Positions 11,133 through 21,331 of a stretch of DNA of 64,000 nucleotides are shown piece by piece. The DNA is from Paracoccus marinus (GTDB lineage Bacteria > Pseudomonadota > Alphaproteobacteria > Rhodobacterales > Rhodobacteraceae). Location of the stretch: NCBI RefSeq assembly GCF_007018965.1, contig NZ_VJYZ01000004.1:186001-250000 (forward strand). Reading direction: 5' to 3'. Position 1 is the stretch's first letter. Each line of letters begins with the position of its first letter. The translations under genes and the position numbers were made by a program. The notes under the pieces were generated by a model. The model did not search any database. It saw only the letters and a program-made list of their open reading frames with translations, and was not told the origin of the DNA.

Positions 11133-11638
11133 TATCTTTTCACCAGATCGCGGATCGCCGCCGTCACCTCGTCCAGCAGCGCGACCGACCGGTCCACCGC
11201 CGCCGGGTCGTGCGCCGCCAGAACACGGTCCAGCGCGGCCGCATAGGGGATGAAGAACGTGGCCGTCGCCTCGCCCACGCGGGCGGCGCCTTTCAGGATC
11301 ACCGCGCGGCCGTCGTCGGGGTGCGGCACCCGCTCGACATATCCCTGCGCCACGAGCCGGCCGACCAGCGCCGTGGTGGCCGGGCGCGATCGCCCGATCC
11401 GGCGGGCAAGCGCGGCGGGCGTCAGCGGCGCACCCCCGTCCTCGGCGAACAGGATCTCGCTCAGCGCCGTCGCGTCGATCGGATGAAGCGTCAGATGCTC
11501 GGCGAAGGACCGCATCAGGTCGGCGTGGACCGCCCCGTACCGGCGCAGGCTCTCGACAAGGACCGCCTGTTGGCGGCGGGGATCGGGATGCAGGTCCGGG
11601 GGCACCATGCCGGGCGGATCGGCGGGCGCGCCGCTCAC
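11132..11638 (-). CDS. MarR-family transcriptional regulator
   Basis: 168 aa if the GTG at 11638 is used; it overlaps the murD stop (GTGA), implying coupling to murD. A later ATG at 11608 would give 158 aa. The winged helix is clear: [41 protein letters not shown], with the recognition helix near [12 protein letters not shown] and the wing HPDDGRAV. It is likely a repressor of the downstream VOC gene through the palindrome next to its own stop codon. Confidence 0.88.
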   Translation of the reverse strand: MSGAPADPPGMVPPDLHPDPRRQQAVLVESLRRYGAVHADLMRSFAEHLTLHPIDATALSEILFAEDGGAPLTPAALARRIGRSRPATTALVGRLVAQGYVERVPHPDDGRAVILKGAARVGEATATFFIPYAAALDRVLAAHDPAAVDRSVALLDEVTAAIRDLVKR

Positions 11639-13038
11639 CCCTGCAACGCCGCCACCAGCGCCGCGAAATGCTCGCCGCGCTTTTCGAAGTTCGGATACTG
11701 GTCGAAGCTGGCGGACGCAGGCGCCAGCAGCACCGTGTCGCCAGGCTCGGCCTCGGCCGCGGCGCGGGCGACGGCCGCGTCCATCGTCTCCACCACCTCG
11801 TGCGGCGTTCCCGACAACTGCAACGCAAAGTCGCGGGCCGAATGGCCGATGAGATAGGCCTTCTTCACCCGGGAAAACAGCGGCGACAGCGCGGCGATCC
11901 CGCCCTCCTTGCCCATCCCGCCCGCGATCCAGCGGATGTTGTCGAACGCCAGCAGCGCCTTTTCGGCGGCGTCGGCGTTGGTGGCCTTGCTGTCGTTGAC
12001 GAAAGCCACGCCGCCGATCTCGGCCACCGTCTGGCTGCGATGCGGCAGACCCGCGAAGCTGGCGAACGCGGCCTCGATCTCGCGCGGGGCGATGCCCACC
12101 GCGCGGGCGGCGGCATAGGCGGCGCAGGCATTCTGGTGGTTATGCGCGCCGGGCAGGCCGCGCACCCCCCGCAGGTCGATCGAGGTGACCTGCCGCCCCT
12201 TGCGGTATTCGGACAGGAAGCCCTTTAGCGCGAACACCGACCAGCCGAAACGCTCGAGCTTCTCGTCCACGGAAATGCGGATCACCCGGTCATCCTGCGG
12301 CGACTGCGCCATCTGGCCCGCAAGGTAGCGCCCCTCGGCCTCGTCCACGCCGATCACGCAGCGATCCGGCCCGCCCTCGGAAAAAAGCCGCCGCTTGGCC
12401 GCGAAATAGCCGCCCATTCCGCCGTGCCGGTCCAGATGGTCGGGCGAAAGGTTGGTGAACACCGCGACGTCCGGGGTCAGCGCGCGGGCCAGGTCGGTCT
12501 GGTAGCTCGACAGTTCCAGCACCACCACCTCGCCGTCCTGCGGCGGATCGAGCGACAGGACCCCGGTGCCGATGTTGCCCCCCATCTGCGACGGCCGCCC
12601 GGCTTGCGTCAGGATGTGATGGATCAGCGCGGTGGTGGTGGACTTGCCGTTCGACCCGGTGACGCAGATCACGCGCGGGGGCGTGTCGAACGCGTCCCAC
12701 CCCTCGCTCGCGAAGCTGCGGAAGAACAGGCCGATGTCGTTGTCCACCGGCACGCCGCGCGCATACGCCTGCGCGATCGCGGGGTGCGGCGCGGGATAGA
12801 GATGCGGGATTCCGGGCGAGGTGACGAGCGCGTCGATCGCCCGCTCCCACCCCCGGTCGCGGGTCAGATCGACGAGCGCCAGCCCCTCGCCCTCGGCCGC
12901 GGCGCGGGTGTCGGCGCTGTCATCCCAGGCAACGACGTCCGCCCCGCCGGCGGCGAGCGCAGCGGCGGTGGCCCGCCCGGAGCGGCCGAGGCCAAGGACG
13001 GCGATGGTCTGACCGGTGACGCCTTGGACGGGGATCAT
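11635..13038 (-). CDS. murD: UDP-N-acetylmuramoylalanine--D-glutamate ligase
   Basis: Mur ligase adding D-Glu. 467 aa from ATG 13038. N-terminal [18 protein letters not shown]-loop [14 protein letters not shown] (about 123-136); [17 protein letters not shown]; and [15 protein letters not shown], the MurD motif in the C-terminal domain. It is preceded in an ATGA overlap by a small membrane gene and followed in a GTGA overlap by marR, so an accessory regulator is attached to a core cell-wall gene. Confidence 0.96.
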   Translation of the reverse strand: MIPVQGVTGQTIAVLGLGRSGRATAAALAAGGADVVAWDDSADTRAAAEGEGLALVDLTRDRGWERAIDALVTSPGIPHLYPAPHPAIAQAYARGVPVDNDIGLFFRSFASEGWDAFDTPPRVICVTGSNGKSTTTALIHHILTQAGRPSQMGGNIGTGVLSLDPPQDGEVVVLELSSYQTDLARALTPDVAVFTNLSPDHLDRHGGMGGYFAAKRRLFSEGGPDRCVIGVDEAEGRYLAGQMAQSPQDDRVIRISVDEKLERFGWSVFALKGFLSEYRKGRQVTSIDLRGVRGLPGAHNHQNACAAYAAARAVGIAPREIEAAFASFAGLPHRSQTVAEIGGVAFVNDSKATNADAAEKALLAFDNIRWIAGGMGKEGGIAALSPLFSRVKKAYLIGHSARDFALQLSGTPHEVVETMDAAVARAAAEAEPGDTVLLAPASASFDQYPNFEKRGEHFAALVAALQG

Positions 13039-13331
13039 GAGTGCAATGTCGCTACTACGACCATCACCACTAGCGAAAGCGTCATCATGGCGGCAATGAC
13101 AGCCGTCGGCCAATTGAGCTTCACAACGTCAGCCAAGGTGGAGATGGCATCGAAAAGGGACACTAAGGCCGCCGCGACCAAGCAACCGATGGTCAGAGGA
13201 TAAGTCCCGGACCACGCAAACGGCACACGAGCGACGATAACAGCTACTACAACAACGATCGCCGCGCAACTTAGCGCCCGATAAACGTAATCAGCAAATG
13301 CTCGAAAAGCTGGTCGATCATGCAATCTCAT
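13035..13331 (-). CDS. Small membrane protein of unknown function between mraY and murD
   Basis: 98 aa, not recognised. Three hydrophobic segments (about 22-38, 43-60, 74-95) with a short basic N-terminus (MRLHDR) suggest an integral membrane protein. ATG 13331 is 4 bp after the mraY stop and its TGA overlaps the murD ATG (ATGA), so the frame is tightly fitted at both ends. GC is about 55 percent against roughly 70 percent for its neighbours, and codon use is accordingly different, which points to later acquisition or relaxed selection. Confidence 0.72.
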   Translation of the reverse strand: MRLHDRPAFRAFADYVYRALSCAAIVVVVAVIVARVPFAWSGTYPLTIGCLVAAALVSLFDAISTLADVVKLNWPTAVIAAMMTLSLVVMVVVATLHS

Positions 13332-13335
13332 CGCA

Positions 13336-14421
13336 TCACCTCAACTTCAGCGTGCTCAACCCGATCAGCGCCAGGATCAGCGCGATGATCCAGAAGCGGA
13401 TCACGATTTGCGGCTCGGCCCAGCCCTTCTTTTCGAAGTGGTGGTGAATCGGGGCCATCAGGAACACCCGCTTTCCGGTGCGCTTGAAGTAGAAGACCTG
13501 GATCATGACGCTCAGCGCCTCGACCACGAACAGGCCGCCGACGATGGCCAGCACGACCTCGTGCTTGACGCAGATCGCGATTGCCCCCAGCGCGCCGCCG
13601 AGCGCGAGCGAGCCGGTGTCGCCCATGAACACCGCCGCGGGCGGCGCGTTGTACCACAGAAATCCCAGCCCCCCGCCGATCAGCGCCGAGACGAACACCA
13701 GAAGCTCCCCCGTGCCCGGCACGAAGTGGACGCCGAGGTAGTCGGCAAAGACCTTGTTGCCGACCAGATAGGCGATGACGCCGAAGGTGCCGGCCGCGAT
13801 CATCACCGGCCCGATCGCCAGCCCGTCCAGCCCGTCGGTCAGGTTCACTGCGTTGGCCGCGCCCACGATCACGAGCATCGCGAAGGGGATGAAGAACAGC
13901 CCCATGTCGATGAGCGCCCGCTTGAAGAACGGCAGCGCCAGCTGGCCCGACAGCTCGGGCGGGTTGACCCACATCACCGCCAGCGCGGCCAGCACCCCCA
14001 CGCCGATGCCCAGCAGCATCCGCACCCGGCCCGAGACGCCGGCGTGGGTGTATTTCTTGACCTTGGCGTAGTCGTCCGCGAACCCGATCGCGGCGAAGGC
14101 CATCGTCACCAGCAGCACGATCCAGACATAGGCGTTGTCGAGCCGCGCCCACAGCAGCGTCGAGATGCCGAGCGACGACAGGATCAGGATCCCGCCCATC
14201 GTGGGGGTGCCGCCCTTGTGGACGTGGTCGGGACCGATCTCGCGCAGGGGCTGGCCCTTTTTCTGCTTCAGGCGCAGCCAGTTGATGAGCGGGCGGCCGA
14301 AGATGAAGCCGAACACGAGGGCGGTGAAGAACGCGGCGCCCGCGCGAAAGGTGATATAGCGGAAAAGGTTGAACAGGCCGCCGCTGCCATCGGGCGACAG
14401 GTTGGTGAGCCAGTAAAGCAT
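13336..14421 (-). CDS. mraY: Phospho-N-acetylmuramoyl-pentapeptide transferase
   Basis: Integral membrane enzyme making lipid I from UDP-MurNAc-pentapeptide and undecaprenyl phosphate. 361 aa, about ten helices. Catalytic loops are present: [16 protein letters not shown] (the DD motif), [24 protein letters not shown] and the C-terminal loop [12 protein letters not shown]. Start ATG 14421 is 3 bp after the murF stop. Confidence 0.97.
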   Translation of the reverse strand: MLYWLTNLSPDGSGGLFNLFRYITFRAGAAFFTALVFGFIFGRPLINWLRLKQKKGQPLREIGPDHVHKGGTPTMGGILILSSLGISTLLWARLDNAYVWIVLLVTMAFAAIGFADDYAKVKKYTHAGVSGRVRMLLGIGVGVLAALAVMWVNPPELSGQLALPFFKRALIDMGLFFIPFAMLVIVGAANAVNLTDGLDGLAIGPVMIAAGTFGVIAYLVGNKVFADYLGVHFVPGTGELLVFVSALIGGGLGFLWYNAPPAAVFMGDTGSLALGGALGAIAICVKHEVVLAIVGGLFVVEALSVMIQVFYFKRTGKRVFLMAPIHHHFEKKGWAEPQIVIRFWIIALILALIGLSTLKLR

Positions 14422-14424
14422 GGA

Positions 14425-15906
14425 TTAACCTTTCGGTGCGGGCGACCTTGGTGTGGTCGCTCTCGTTTCGGCCGGGGTCGCGGTGGCGGGCGGTGCGGCG
14501 GGGGGCGGTGCGGAATGGTCGCCCTTGTGGGCGTCGAGCGGCGGCGTCTGGCGGGTTTCGCGGATCGCGTCAACCACGCGGGCGACGCGCGACCCCTTGG
14601 AGCCCTTGACGAACACCACGTCCCCCGCGCGCACGAGGTCGGCCGCGCGCGCGCACAGATCGTCGGCGCTGTCGGACCAGATGCCGCGTTTCGCTTGCGG
14701 CAGCGCGTCCATCAGGTGGCGCATGCGCGGTCCGCAGGCATGGACCAGCGCCACGTCCCGCAGCGCGGGATACGCTGCGATCTCGGCGTGCAGGCGGTTC
14801 TCGTCGGGGCCGAGTTCCAGCATGTCGCCCAGGATCGCGACCTTGCGGGCACCGTCCAGCCGGGCCAGCGTCTCCAGCCCCGCCGCGAGGCTGGTGGGAT
14901 TGGCGTTGTAGCTGTCGTCAAGGATGGTGATGCCGCCGATCCGTTCCACCCCGCCGCGGCCCTTGTAGGGCTGCCAGCGGGCAAGGTCGGCCGCGGCGCG
15001 CTTCAGGTCGGCGCCAAGCGCCGCGATGGCGGCGAGGACGCCCACGGCGTTCATCACGAAATGCGCGCCCGCGCTCGCCAGCGTGAAATCGACCGTCTCT
15101 CCCAGTATGCGGGCGCGGACCTGCGTCCGTCCGTCCGCCGTCACCTCGGACTTCAAGGGCTTCGCCGCGCCGTCGCGGCCGAAGCCCACGACGATGGCCG
15201 CCGCCGCGTCGGCCGCGTCGCGCAGGATCGGGGTCACGTCCAGGTCCTCGGGCAGGATCGCGTGGCCGGCGGGGGCGAGGCCGTCCATGATCGACCCCTT
15301 CTCGCGGGCGATCCCGTCAAGGCTGCCGAACGCCTCCATATGCGCGGGGGCGACGGTGGTGATCATCGCGACGTGGGGCCGGGCCATGCGCGACAGGGGC
15401 GCGATCTCGCCGGGGTGGTTCATGCCCAGTTCGAGGATCGCGAAGTCGGTGTCCTGCGGCATCCGCGCCAGCGTCAGCGGCACGCCCCAGTGGTTGTTGA
15501 GGCTGGCTTCGGCCGCGTGGACGCGGCCCTGGTCCGCAAGCGCGGCGGCGGCCATGTCCTTGGTCGAGGTCTTGCCGACGCTGCCGGTGATCGCCAGCAC
15601 CCGCGCAGCCGTGCGCGCCCGGCCGGCGCGACCCAGGGCTTCCAGCGCGGGCAGCACGTCCGGGACGATCAGCAGCGGCGCGTCATCGCCCACGCCGTCC
15701 GGCACCCGGCTGACCAGCGCGGCGGCCGCGCCCTTGTCCAGCGCCTGCGCCACGAAGTCGTGGCCGTCGCGGACGTCGGTCAGCGCGACGAACAGGTCGC
15801 CGGGGCGGATCGTGCGGGTGTCGATGGAAATGCCGGTGGCGGCCCAGTCGGCGCTGGCGCGCCCGCCGGTGGCCGTGGCGGCGTCGGTCGATGTCCACAG
15901 CGTCAT
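14425..15906 (-). CDS. murF: UDP-N-acetylmuramoyl-tripeptide--D-Ala-D-Ala ligase
   Basis: Last cytoplasmic Mur ligase. 493 aa. P-loop ITGSVGKTSTKDM (about 110), then LNNHWGVPLTLARM, ELGMNHPGEI and DDSYNANPTSL, which identify MurF. The C-terminus carries an extra Pro/Thr/Ala-rich tail of about 30 residues ([15 protein letters not shown]...) beyond the usual end, probably disordered. ATG 15906 overlaps the murE stop (ATGA). Confidence 0.96.
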   Translation of the reverse strand: MTLWTSTDAATATGGRASADWAATGISIDTRTIRPGDLFVALTDVRDGHDFVAQALDKGAAAALVSRVPDGVGDDAPLLIVPDVLPALEALGRAGRARTAARVLAITGSVGKTSTKDMAAAALADQGRVHAAEASLNNHWGVPLTLARMPQDTDFAILELGMNHPGEIAPLSRMARPHVAMITTVAPAHMEAFGSLDGIAREKGSIMDGLAPAGHAILPEDLDVTPILRDAADAAAAIVVGFGRDGAAKPLKSEVTADGRTQVRARILGETVDFTLASAGAHFVMNAVGVLAAIAALGADLKRAAADLARWQPYKGRGGVERIGGITILDDSYNANPTSLAAGLETLARLDGARKVAILGDMLELGPDENRLHAEIAAYPALRDVALVHACGPRMRHLMDALPQAKRGIWSDSADDLCARAADLVRAGDVVFVKGSKGSRVARVVDAIRETRQTPPLDAHKGDHSAPPPAAPPATATPAETRATTPRSPAPKG

Positions 15907-17393
15907 ATGCGGCCGTCCAGCGCGGCCACCGCGACCGAGGCCTGTTCGGCGTCGTCAAAGGGGAACACGTCGCTGCCGACGATCTGCCCCGTCTCGTGCC
16001 CCTTGCCCGCGATCAGCAGCGCGTCGCCGGGTTGCAGCGCATCGACCGCACGCAGGATCGCCTCGGCCCGGTCGGCGACCTCGATCGCCTCGGGGCCGGC
16101 GCCCGCCATGACCTCGGCCCGGATCGCGGCCGGATCCTCGGTCCGGGGGTTGTCGTCGGTGATATAGACCACGTCGGCAAAGTCGCGCGCGGCCTCGCCC
16201 ATCAGCGGGCGCTTGCCGCGGTCGCGGTCGCCGCCCGCGCCCAGCACGATGACGATCCGCCCCATGACGTGCGGGCGCAGCGACTGCAGCGCGGCCACCA
16301 CCGCGCCGGGCTTGTGGGCATAGTCCACGAACACCGCCGCGCCGTTCTCGCGCATCGCCGCAAGCTCCATCCGGCCGCGCACGGTGGTCAGGCCCGGCAG
16401 GGTCGCAAGCACCCGGTCGGGCGCGTCGCCCGAGGCGATGCAGAGGCCCGCCGCCGCCAGCACGTTTTCCGCCTGAAAGCCGCCGATCAGGTTCAGGCGC
16501 ACCAGATGCGTGCGCCCGTCCAGCGAAAAGCGCAGGTCCTGGCCCGTCGCGTCGTAGCGCTGGCCGAGGATGCGCAGGTCGCAGGCGTCGCCGTGGCCTA
16601 CGGCCGTCAGGCGCAGGTCGCCGTCCACCGCGATTTCGGCCATCTGCTGGCCGCGATCGCCGTCGATGTTGATGACGGCCGAGTCGCCCGGCTGCAGGAT
16701 GCGGTCGAACAGCAGCGCCTTGGCGGCAAAGTAGTCGTCGAAATCCGCGTGGTAGTCCAGGTGGTCCTGGCTGAAGTTCGTGAACGCCCCGGCGCGCACC
16801 CGCACCCCGTCCAGCCGCCGCTGGTCAAGGCCGTGGGACGACGCCTCCATCGCCGCGTGGGTGACGCCGGCCGCAGCCGCCTCGGCCAGCACGCGGTGCA
16901 GCGTCACCGGCTCGGGCGTGGTGTGGGCGAGCTTCGCGGCATAGTCGCCCTGCACGCCCATGGTGCCAAGGCTGATCGCCTTGTGGCCGAGCGCCTGCCA
17001 GATCTGGCGGGTAAAGGTCGCGACCGAGGTCTTGCCCGACGTGCCCGTGACCGCGACGACCGTTTCGGGCTGGGCCGCGAACCACAGCGCGGCGGCGCCG
17101 GCAAGCGCGGCGCGCGGATCCTCGGCCACCACAACGGCCGCGTCCGACGCCGCAAGCGCGTCGGCGGCGATCTGCGCGCCGCGGCGGTCGGTCAGGATCG
17201 CGCCCGCGCCCTGGCGCAGCGCATAGGTGATGAACTCCCCCCCGTGGGCGGTCGATCCGGGCAGCGCGGCGAACAGATGGCCGTCGCGCACCGAGCGGCT
17301 GTCGACCGACAGGCCGGTGATGGTCGGGTCGCGCCCGTCCCTTGCCCGCAATCCCAGCCGGGACAGAAGCTTGCCGTCACCCGTCGCCGTCAC
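15903..17393 (-). CDS. murE: UDP-MurNAc-L-Ala-D-Glu--meso-DAP ligase
   Basis: Adds the third stem-peptide residue. 496 aa from GTG 17393. P-loop VTGTSGKTSVATF, FSQDHLDYH, and ITDDNPRTEDP; the DNPR tetrad is the marker of meso-diaminopimelate specificity. Several GTGs lie in the tandem GTGACGG stretch at the start; 17393 is the one in frame with GAGG placed upstream. It follows ftsI after 53 bp. Confidence 0.96.
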   Translation of the reverse strand: MTATGDGKLLSRLGLRARDGRDPTITGLSVDSRSVRDGHLFAALPGSTAHGGEFITYALRQGAGAILTDRRGAQIAADALAASDAAVVVAEDPRAALAGAAALWFAAQPETVVAVTGTSGKTSVATFTRQIWQALGHKAISLGTMGVQGDYAAKLAHTTPEPVTLHRVLAEAAAAGVTHAAMEASSHGLDQRRLDGVRVRAGAFTNFSQDHLDYHADFDDYFAAKALLFDRILQPGDSAVINIDGDRGQQMAEIAVDGDLRLTAVGHGDACDLRILGQRYDATGQDLRFSLDGRTHLVRLNLIGGFQAENVLAAAGLCIASGDAPDRVLATLPGLTTVRGRMELAAMRENGAAVFVDYAHKPGAVVAALQSLRPHVMGRIVIVLGAGGDRDRGKRPLMGEAARDFADVVYITDDNPRTEDPAAIRAEVMAGAGPEAIEVADRAEAILRAVDALQPGDALLIAGKGHETGQIVGSDVFPFDDAEQASVAVAALDGRI

Positions 17394-17446
17394 CCGTCAC
17401 CTCGCCCTTGTTCGCGCGCCGGTCCCTTCGCGGGACCGTCGCATCT

Positions 17447-19252
17447 TCAGTTCGTCACGAGCTTTAGATCAGCCGGGGTCCGGTTTTCAATGACGGGCAG
17501 GTCCGCGTCGGCGGCGGGCCGCAGGCCCACGATGGGCGCAAGGCGGCGCACCATCTCGGCCGCGACCGGGGCGGCCGTCAGGCCGGCGGTCCGCGCGGTT
17601 CCCCCGCCCGCGTTGGTGACCGAGGGTTCGTCCAGCGTCACGACCAGCACGTATTTCGGGGATTCGACCGGGAACATCGCGGCAAAGTTCGAGATCACCT
17701 TGCTTTCGTAATAGCCGCCGCCGGGGCGGGGCTTGTCGGCGGTCCCGGTCTTGCCGGCCACGTCATAGCCTTCGACCTCGGCCGCGCGCGCGGTGCCGCG
17801 GGTGACGACGCCGCGCAGCATCATGCGCGCGGTCTGCGCCGCCTGCGCCGACAGGATCTGTTCGCCCTGCGGATGGTCGCGGCGATGGACCAGCGTCGGG
17901 CGCACCCGGTGCCCATCATTGGCGATGGTGGCGTAGGCCGAGGCGAGGTGCAGCGGGCTCGCCGCAAGGCCGTGGCCGAACGCGACCGTCGCCGCCGTGA
18001 CGGCGGGCCAGCGCTGCGGGACCAGCGGCTTGCCGGTCGGCGCCTCGGTCATCTCGATCTGCGTCGCCTCGAAGAGGCCGAGGTCCTTGAGGAACTTCTG
18101 CTGCCGCTCGGGGCCCAGCATCTGCGCGATCCGCACCGTGCCGACGTTCGACGACTTGGCCAGGATGTCGGCGACCGACAGGCTGCCGCCGTAGTTGTGG
18201 AAGTCGTGGATAAGGTACTTGCCGATCTTCATCGGCGAGCTGGCGTTGATCATCGTGTTGGGGTTGATGAGCTTTTCGTCCAGCGCCTGCGCGACCGGGA
18301 ACAGCTTGAAGGTCGATCCCAGCTCGTACTGCCCCTGCACCGCGCGGTTGAAAAGCGGGCTGTCGGACGGATCGCCCTTGAGCGCCGGGCGCGGGCGGTC
18401 GTTCGGGTCGAAGTCGGGCAGGCTCGCCATCGCCAGCACCTCGCCGGTCGAAACCTCCATCAGCACGCCGGCGGCGCCCTTGGCGCTCATCACCTTCATG
18501 CCGTTGGACAGCACCTCCTCCATCGCGGCCTGCGCGGTCAGGTCGATCGACAGCGTCAGGGGCGCGCCCGCGTTCGCGGGATCGCGCAGCCAGTTGTCGA
18601 AGGCCTTTTCCACGCCCGCCATGCCCAGCACCTCGGCGCTGCTCACGCCCTCGGCGCCAAAGGTCGAACCGCCAAGGATGTGGCTCGCCAGCTGGCCGTT
18701 CGGATAAAGCCGCATCTCGCGCGGGCCGAACAGAAGGCCGGGCTCGCCAATGTCGTGGACGGCCTGCATCTGCTCGGGCGAGAGCTTCTTCTTGATCCAG
18801 ACGAAGGTGCGCTTGCCGGTGAAGTCCTTGGTCAGCTGCTTTTCGTCGAGGTCGGGAAAGATCGCCGCCAGCTCGGTCGCCGCGCGGCGCGGATCGACCA
18901 TCTGGTGGGGGTGGGCGTACAGCGCGTGGGTGGACAGGTTCGTGGCCAGCACCCGCCCCCGCCGGTCCACGATGTCGGCGCGCTGCGAGATGATGCGCGC
19001 GCCGGTCGCCTGCGCCCGCGGCTCGGTGGGGTCTGACGACGCGAGCGCGCCCATCCGCATGCCGACCGCGCCGAACGCGGCGGTAAAAGCGAATGCCATC
19101 AGCCACAGCCGGAACGACGCCCGCTTGCGCGACTTGTCCTGGATCTCGGCATGGCGGCGGGCGCGGTTTTCCGCCTCGATGTCGTCGGGGTTCTCGCCCG
19201 CCTCGCGGGCGCGGAGGATGCGGGCCAGCGGGCGCAGGGGGGTGCGGATCAC
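17447..19252 (-). CDS. ftsI: Septal transpeptidase FtsI (PBP3)
   Basis: Class B penicillin-binding protein cross-linking septal murein, working with FtsW. 601 aa from GTG 19252, which overlaps the ftsL stop (GTGA). Basic cytoplasmic tail, one membrane helix (about 50-70, LWLMAFAFTAAFGAVGM), PBP dimerisation domain, then the transpeptidase with SxxK in GSTFKLFP, SxN in AKSSNVGT and KTG in AGKTGTADKP. All three catalytic motifs are intact. Confidence 0.96.
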   Translation of the reverse strand: MIRTPLRPLARILRAREAGENPDDIEAENRARRHAEIQDKSRKRASFRLWLMAFAFTAAFGAVGMRMGALASSDPTEPRAQATGARIISQRADIVDRRGRVLATNLSTHALYAHPHQMVDPRRAATELAAIFPDLDEKQLTKDFTGKRTFVWIKKKLSPEQMQAVHDIGEPGLLFGPREMRLYPNGQLASHILGGSTFGAEGVSSAEVLGMAGVEKAFDNWLRDPANAGAPLTLSIDLTAQAAMEEVLSNGMKVMSAKGAAGVLMEVSTGEVLAMASLPDFDPNDRPRPALKGDPSDSPLFNRAVQGQYELGSTFKLFPVAQALDEKLINPNTMINASSPMKIGKYLIHDFHNYGGSLSVADILAKSSNVGTVRIAQMLGPERQQKFLKDLGLFEATQIEMTEAPTGKPLVPQRWPAVTAATVAFGHGLAASPLHLASAYATIANDGHRVRPTLVHRRDHPQGEQILSAQAAQTARMMLRGVVTRGTARAAEVEGYDVAGKTGTADKPRPGGGYYESKVISNFAAMFPVESPKYVLVVTLDEPSVTNAGGGTARTAGLTAAPVAAEMVRRLAPIVGLRPAADADLPVIENRTPADLKLVTN

Positions 19253-19701
19253 GGCTGAGTCTCCCTTTCGGCGGGGCGGGATGCGGGGCGGGCGATGGGT
19301 GCGGCGGCGGCGGGTGCTGCGGCGCCGGGCTGCGTTCCGGGGGGTGTCCCGGTCGGCGTCCCGGGTTGGGGGTCGGTGAAGGCGTCGGGCGCGGGCGGGC
19401 CCTGGAACTCGCGGATCTTCGGGTAATCGACGTGGTCCACGTCCACGAACTGGCCCGACTGCACCGGCACCAGCTGCAACCGCTCGAAGTTCAGGTCCAC
19501 CAGGTCGCGCAGCCGCTCGGGCCGGTTCAGATAGGCCCATTCGGCGCGCAGGACGCCCAGCTGCTCGCGCAGGCCCCCGATCTCGTTCTGGATCCCGTTC
19601 ATCTCGTCGATGGCGGCCTGGGTGCGGTAATTCTCGCGGTAGGCCCAGAAGGCGAGACCCATCACCGCCGCGACGGTCATCACATACAGAAGCGCGCGCA
19701 T
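19249..19701 (-). CDS. ftsL: Cell division protein FtsL
   Basis: Bitopic divisome protein of the FtsQLB complex. 150 aa: a membrane helix at the extreme N-terminus (ALLYVMTVAAVMGLAFWAY), a predicted coiled coil (about 30-65) with LNRPERLRDLVDLNFERLQ as conserved end, and a Pro/Ala/Thr-rich C-terminal tail of about 50 residues. Identified mainly by position between rsmH and ftsI plus architecture. ATG overlaps the rsmH TGA (TGATG). Confidence 0.9.
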   Translation of the reverse strand: MRALLYVMTVAAVMGLAFWAYRENYRTQAAIDEMNGIQNEIGGLREQLGVLRAEWAYLNRPERLRDLVDLNFERLQLVPVQSGQFVDVDHVDYPKIREFQGPPAPDAFTDPQPGTPTGTPPGTQPGAAAPAAAAPIARPASRPAERETQP

Positions 19702-20669
19702 CAGCCGCCCCCCGGCAGTTGCGGCAGGCCCAGCGTGCGGTCGTCGGCCTCGCCCGCCGGTGCGTCCGTCCGCACGGCGACGCGCAGATAGGCCGAGCGG
19801 GCGCGGGGGTTCGCGGCAAGCTCGTCCTCGTCCGCGCCGATCGCGCGGCGGAAGGGCAGCGTGAAGGCGGGCGCGTCCTGCGGCGCCTCGGGCGCGTAGC
19901 GGCTGCCGCCGCCCGCCGCATTGGCGCGGCCCTGCATGAAGCGCTTGACGATCCGGTCCTCGAGCGAATGGAAGCTGACGACAGCCAGCCTGCCCCCCGG
20001 CACCAGCGCGCGTTCGGCGGCGGCAAGGCCCGCGACAAGCTGACCGAACTCGTCGTTGACCCAGATGCGGATCGCCTGGAAGGCGCGGGTGGCGGGGTGG
20101 CTTTGTCCCGGTTTCGGGCGCGGCAGGCAGGACTGGACCACGTCGGCCAGCTGGGCGGTGCGGGTCAGCGGGCGTGCCTTGACGATCGCGCGGGCGATCC
20201 GGCGGGCCGCGCGTTCCTCGCCATAGTGATACAGCACGTCGGCGATGCGGCCTTCGTCCGACGTGTTCAGCAGGTCCGCCGCGGAGGGCCCGTCGCCGCC
20301 CATCCGCATGTCCAGCGGACCGTCGCGCAGGAAGGAAAAGCCGCGCTCGGCCTGGTCAAGCTGCATGGAGCTGACGCCGAGATCCAGCACCACGCCGTCC
20401 ACCGGCCCGCCCGCGAGGGTGTCGAGGTCGGAAAACGTGCCTTCTACCAGCCGCAGCCGGTCGCCGTGATCGTCCGCCCAGGCCTGCGCCATGCGGAACA
20501 CCGACGGATCGCGGTCGATGCCGATCACCCGGTCCGCGCCCGCGTCCAGCAGGCCGCGCGCATAGCCGCCCGCGCCAAAGGTGCCGTCGATCCAGGTGCC
20601 GCGCACGGGTGCCACGGCCGCGAGCAACGGACCGAGCAGCACCGGCACATGGGGTGCCGCGACCGGCAT
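19701..20669 (-). CDS. rsmH: 16S rRNA (cytosine1402-N4)-methyltransferase
   Basis: SAM-dependent enzyme methylating C1402 of 16S rRNA (formerly MraW). 322 aa. [13 protein letters not shown] at the start, SAM site [39 protein letters not shown], and the C-terminal [16 protein letters not shown] are family signatures. It overlaps mraZ by TGATG. Confidence 0.96.
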   Translation of the reverse strand: MPVAAPHVPVLLGPLLAAVAPVRGTWIDGTFGAGGYARGLLDAGADRVIGIDRDPSVFRMAQAWADDHGDRLRLVEGTFSDLDTLAGGPVDGVVLDLGVSSMQLDQAERGFSFLRDGPLDMRMGGDGPSAADLLNTSDEGRIADVLYHYGEERAARRIARAIVKARPLTRTAQLADVVQSCLPRPKPGQSHPATRAFQAIRIWVNDEFGQLVAGLAAAERALVPGGRLAVVSFHSLEDRIVKRFMQGRANAAGGGSRYAPEAPQDAPAFTLPFRRAIGADEDELAANPRARSAYLRVAVRTDAPAGEADDRTLGLPQLPGGG

Positions 20670-21199
20670 CAGTCGTCGGCCCTCGATTCGATCCGGCGCA
20701 CGGGGGCGATTGGCGGCAGAAGCGAACGGGGGTCGAAGCCTTCGCCAAGCTCGGCCACCAGCGCCTCGACCTCGTCGCCCTCGGCCTCGTCATAGGTTTC
20801 GGGGCGCCAGACCTTGAGATAGTCGCCCGCGGCCACGAAGAACGCGCGCTCGTCCAGCCCGATCTTTTCGCGCAGCTTCTGCGGCAGGACGAGCCGCCCG
20901 TCGGGGTCGATCTCGGCTTCCTCGGCGGCGCCGTGCATGATGGATTCGAGCAGTCGCCGTTCCGGGCTGCCGCGCTGCATCTGGTCGATCTGGGCGTCGA
21001 TTTCCTCGATCGCTTCCAGCGTGTACAATTCGAGATGGCGCCAGTCGGTGCGGCCGTAGACAATGACGAGTTGCGGGCGCTTGCCGGTTTCCCAGTCGGG
21101 ATCGCAGCTTTCGAACACGCGGCGGAACTTGGCCGGGATCGAGACGCGCCCCTTGGCGTCGACCTTGACCTCTTCCGAGCCTCTGAACCTGCGCGCCAA
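20669..21199 (-). CDS. mraZ: Transcriptional regulator MraZ (TTG start)
   Basis: AbrB-like dimeric DNA-binding protein that represses its own dcw operon in E. coli. 176 aa from TTG 21199. The start is decided by AAGGA 7 nt upstream and by the N-terminus [20 protein letters not shown], matching Rhodobacterales MraZ; the frame stays open to an ATG at 21481, but that extension is Arg/Pro-rich and covers leader hairpins. Two swapped-hairpin units are visible: [14 protein letters not shown] and [14 protein letters not shown]. First gene of the cluster. Confidence 0.93.
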   Translation of the reverse strand: MARRFRGSEEVKVDAKGRVSIPAKFRRVFESCDPDWETGKRPQLVIVYGRTDWRHLELYTLEAIEEIDAQIDQMQRGSPERRLLESIMHGAAEEAEIDPDGRLVLPQKLREKIGLDERAFFVAAGDYLKVWRPETYDEAEGDEVEALVAELGEGFDPRSLLPPIAPVRRIESRADD

Positions 21200-21260
21200 G
21201 CCCGCGTCCTTCCACTGTCCGCCCGCCTGGCCACCCGTACCGGGCCACCAAACGGGAAAG

Positions 21261-21294
21261 GGCGGATCGGGCCGCTGCCACTGCCCGATCCGCC
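21261..21294 (-). promoter_or_regulatory. Leader stem-loop upstream of mraZ, possible attenuator
   Basis: A perfect 12-bp stem (21261-21272 with 21283-21294) closes a 10-nt loop in the untranslated leader, 62 bp before the mraZ TTG. Read in the direction of mraZ transcription it is followed by CTTTCCCGTTT, a weak U-tract, so it could act as an attenuator or mRNA stabiliser. A second hairpin lies 22 bp further upstream. Confidence 0.5.
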
Positions 21295-21315
21295 GCCCTC
21301 GTTCCCATTCCTGGG

Positions 21316-21331
21316 CCCCGAAGTTTCGGGG
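21316..21331 (-). promoter_or_regulatory. Second mraZ leader stem-loop
   Basis: CCCCGAAGTTTCGGGG is a perfect palindrome that folds as a 6-bp stem with a 4-nt loop. It lies between the MraZ-type boxes and the mraZ start, in the same leader as the larger hairpin at 21261-21294. Confidence 0.45.

Noticed and set aside
13408..16167. A 919-residue open frame on the plus strand
   Set aside because: It runs antisense through mraY, murF and murE, all of which have clear catalytic motifs; composition is that of a shadow.
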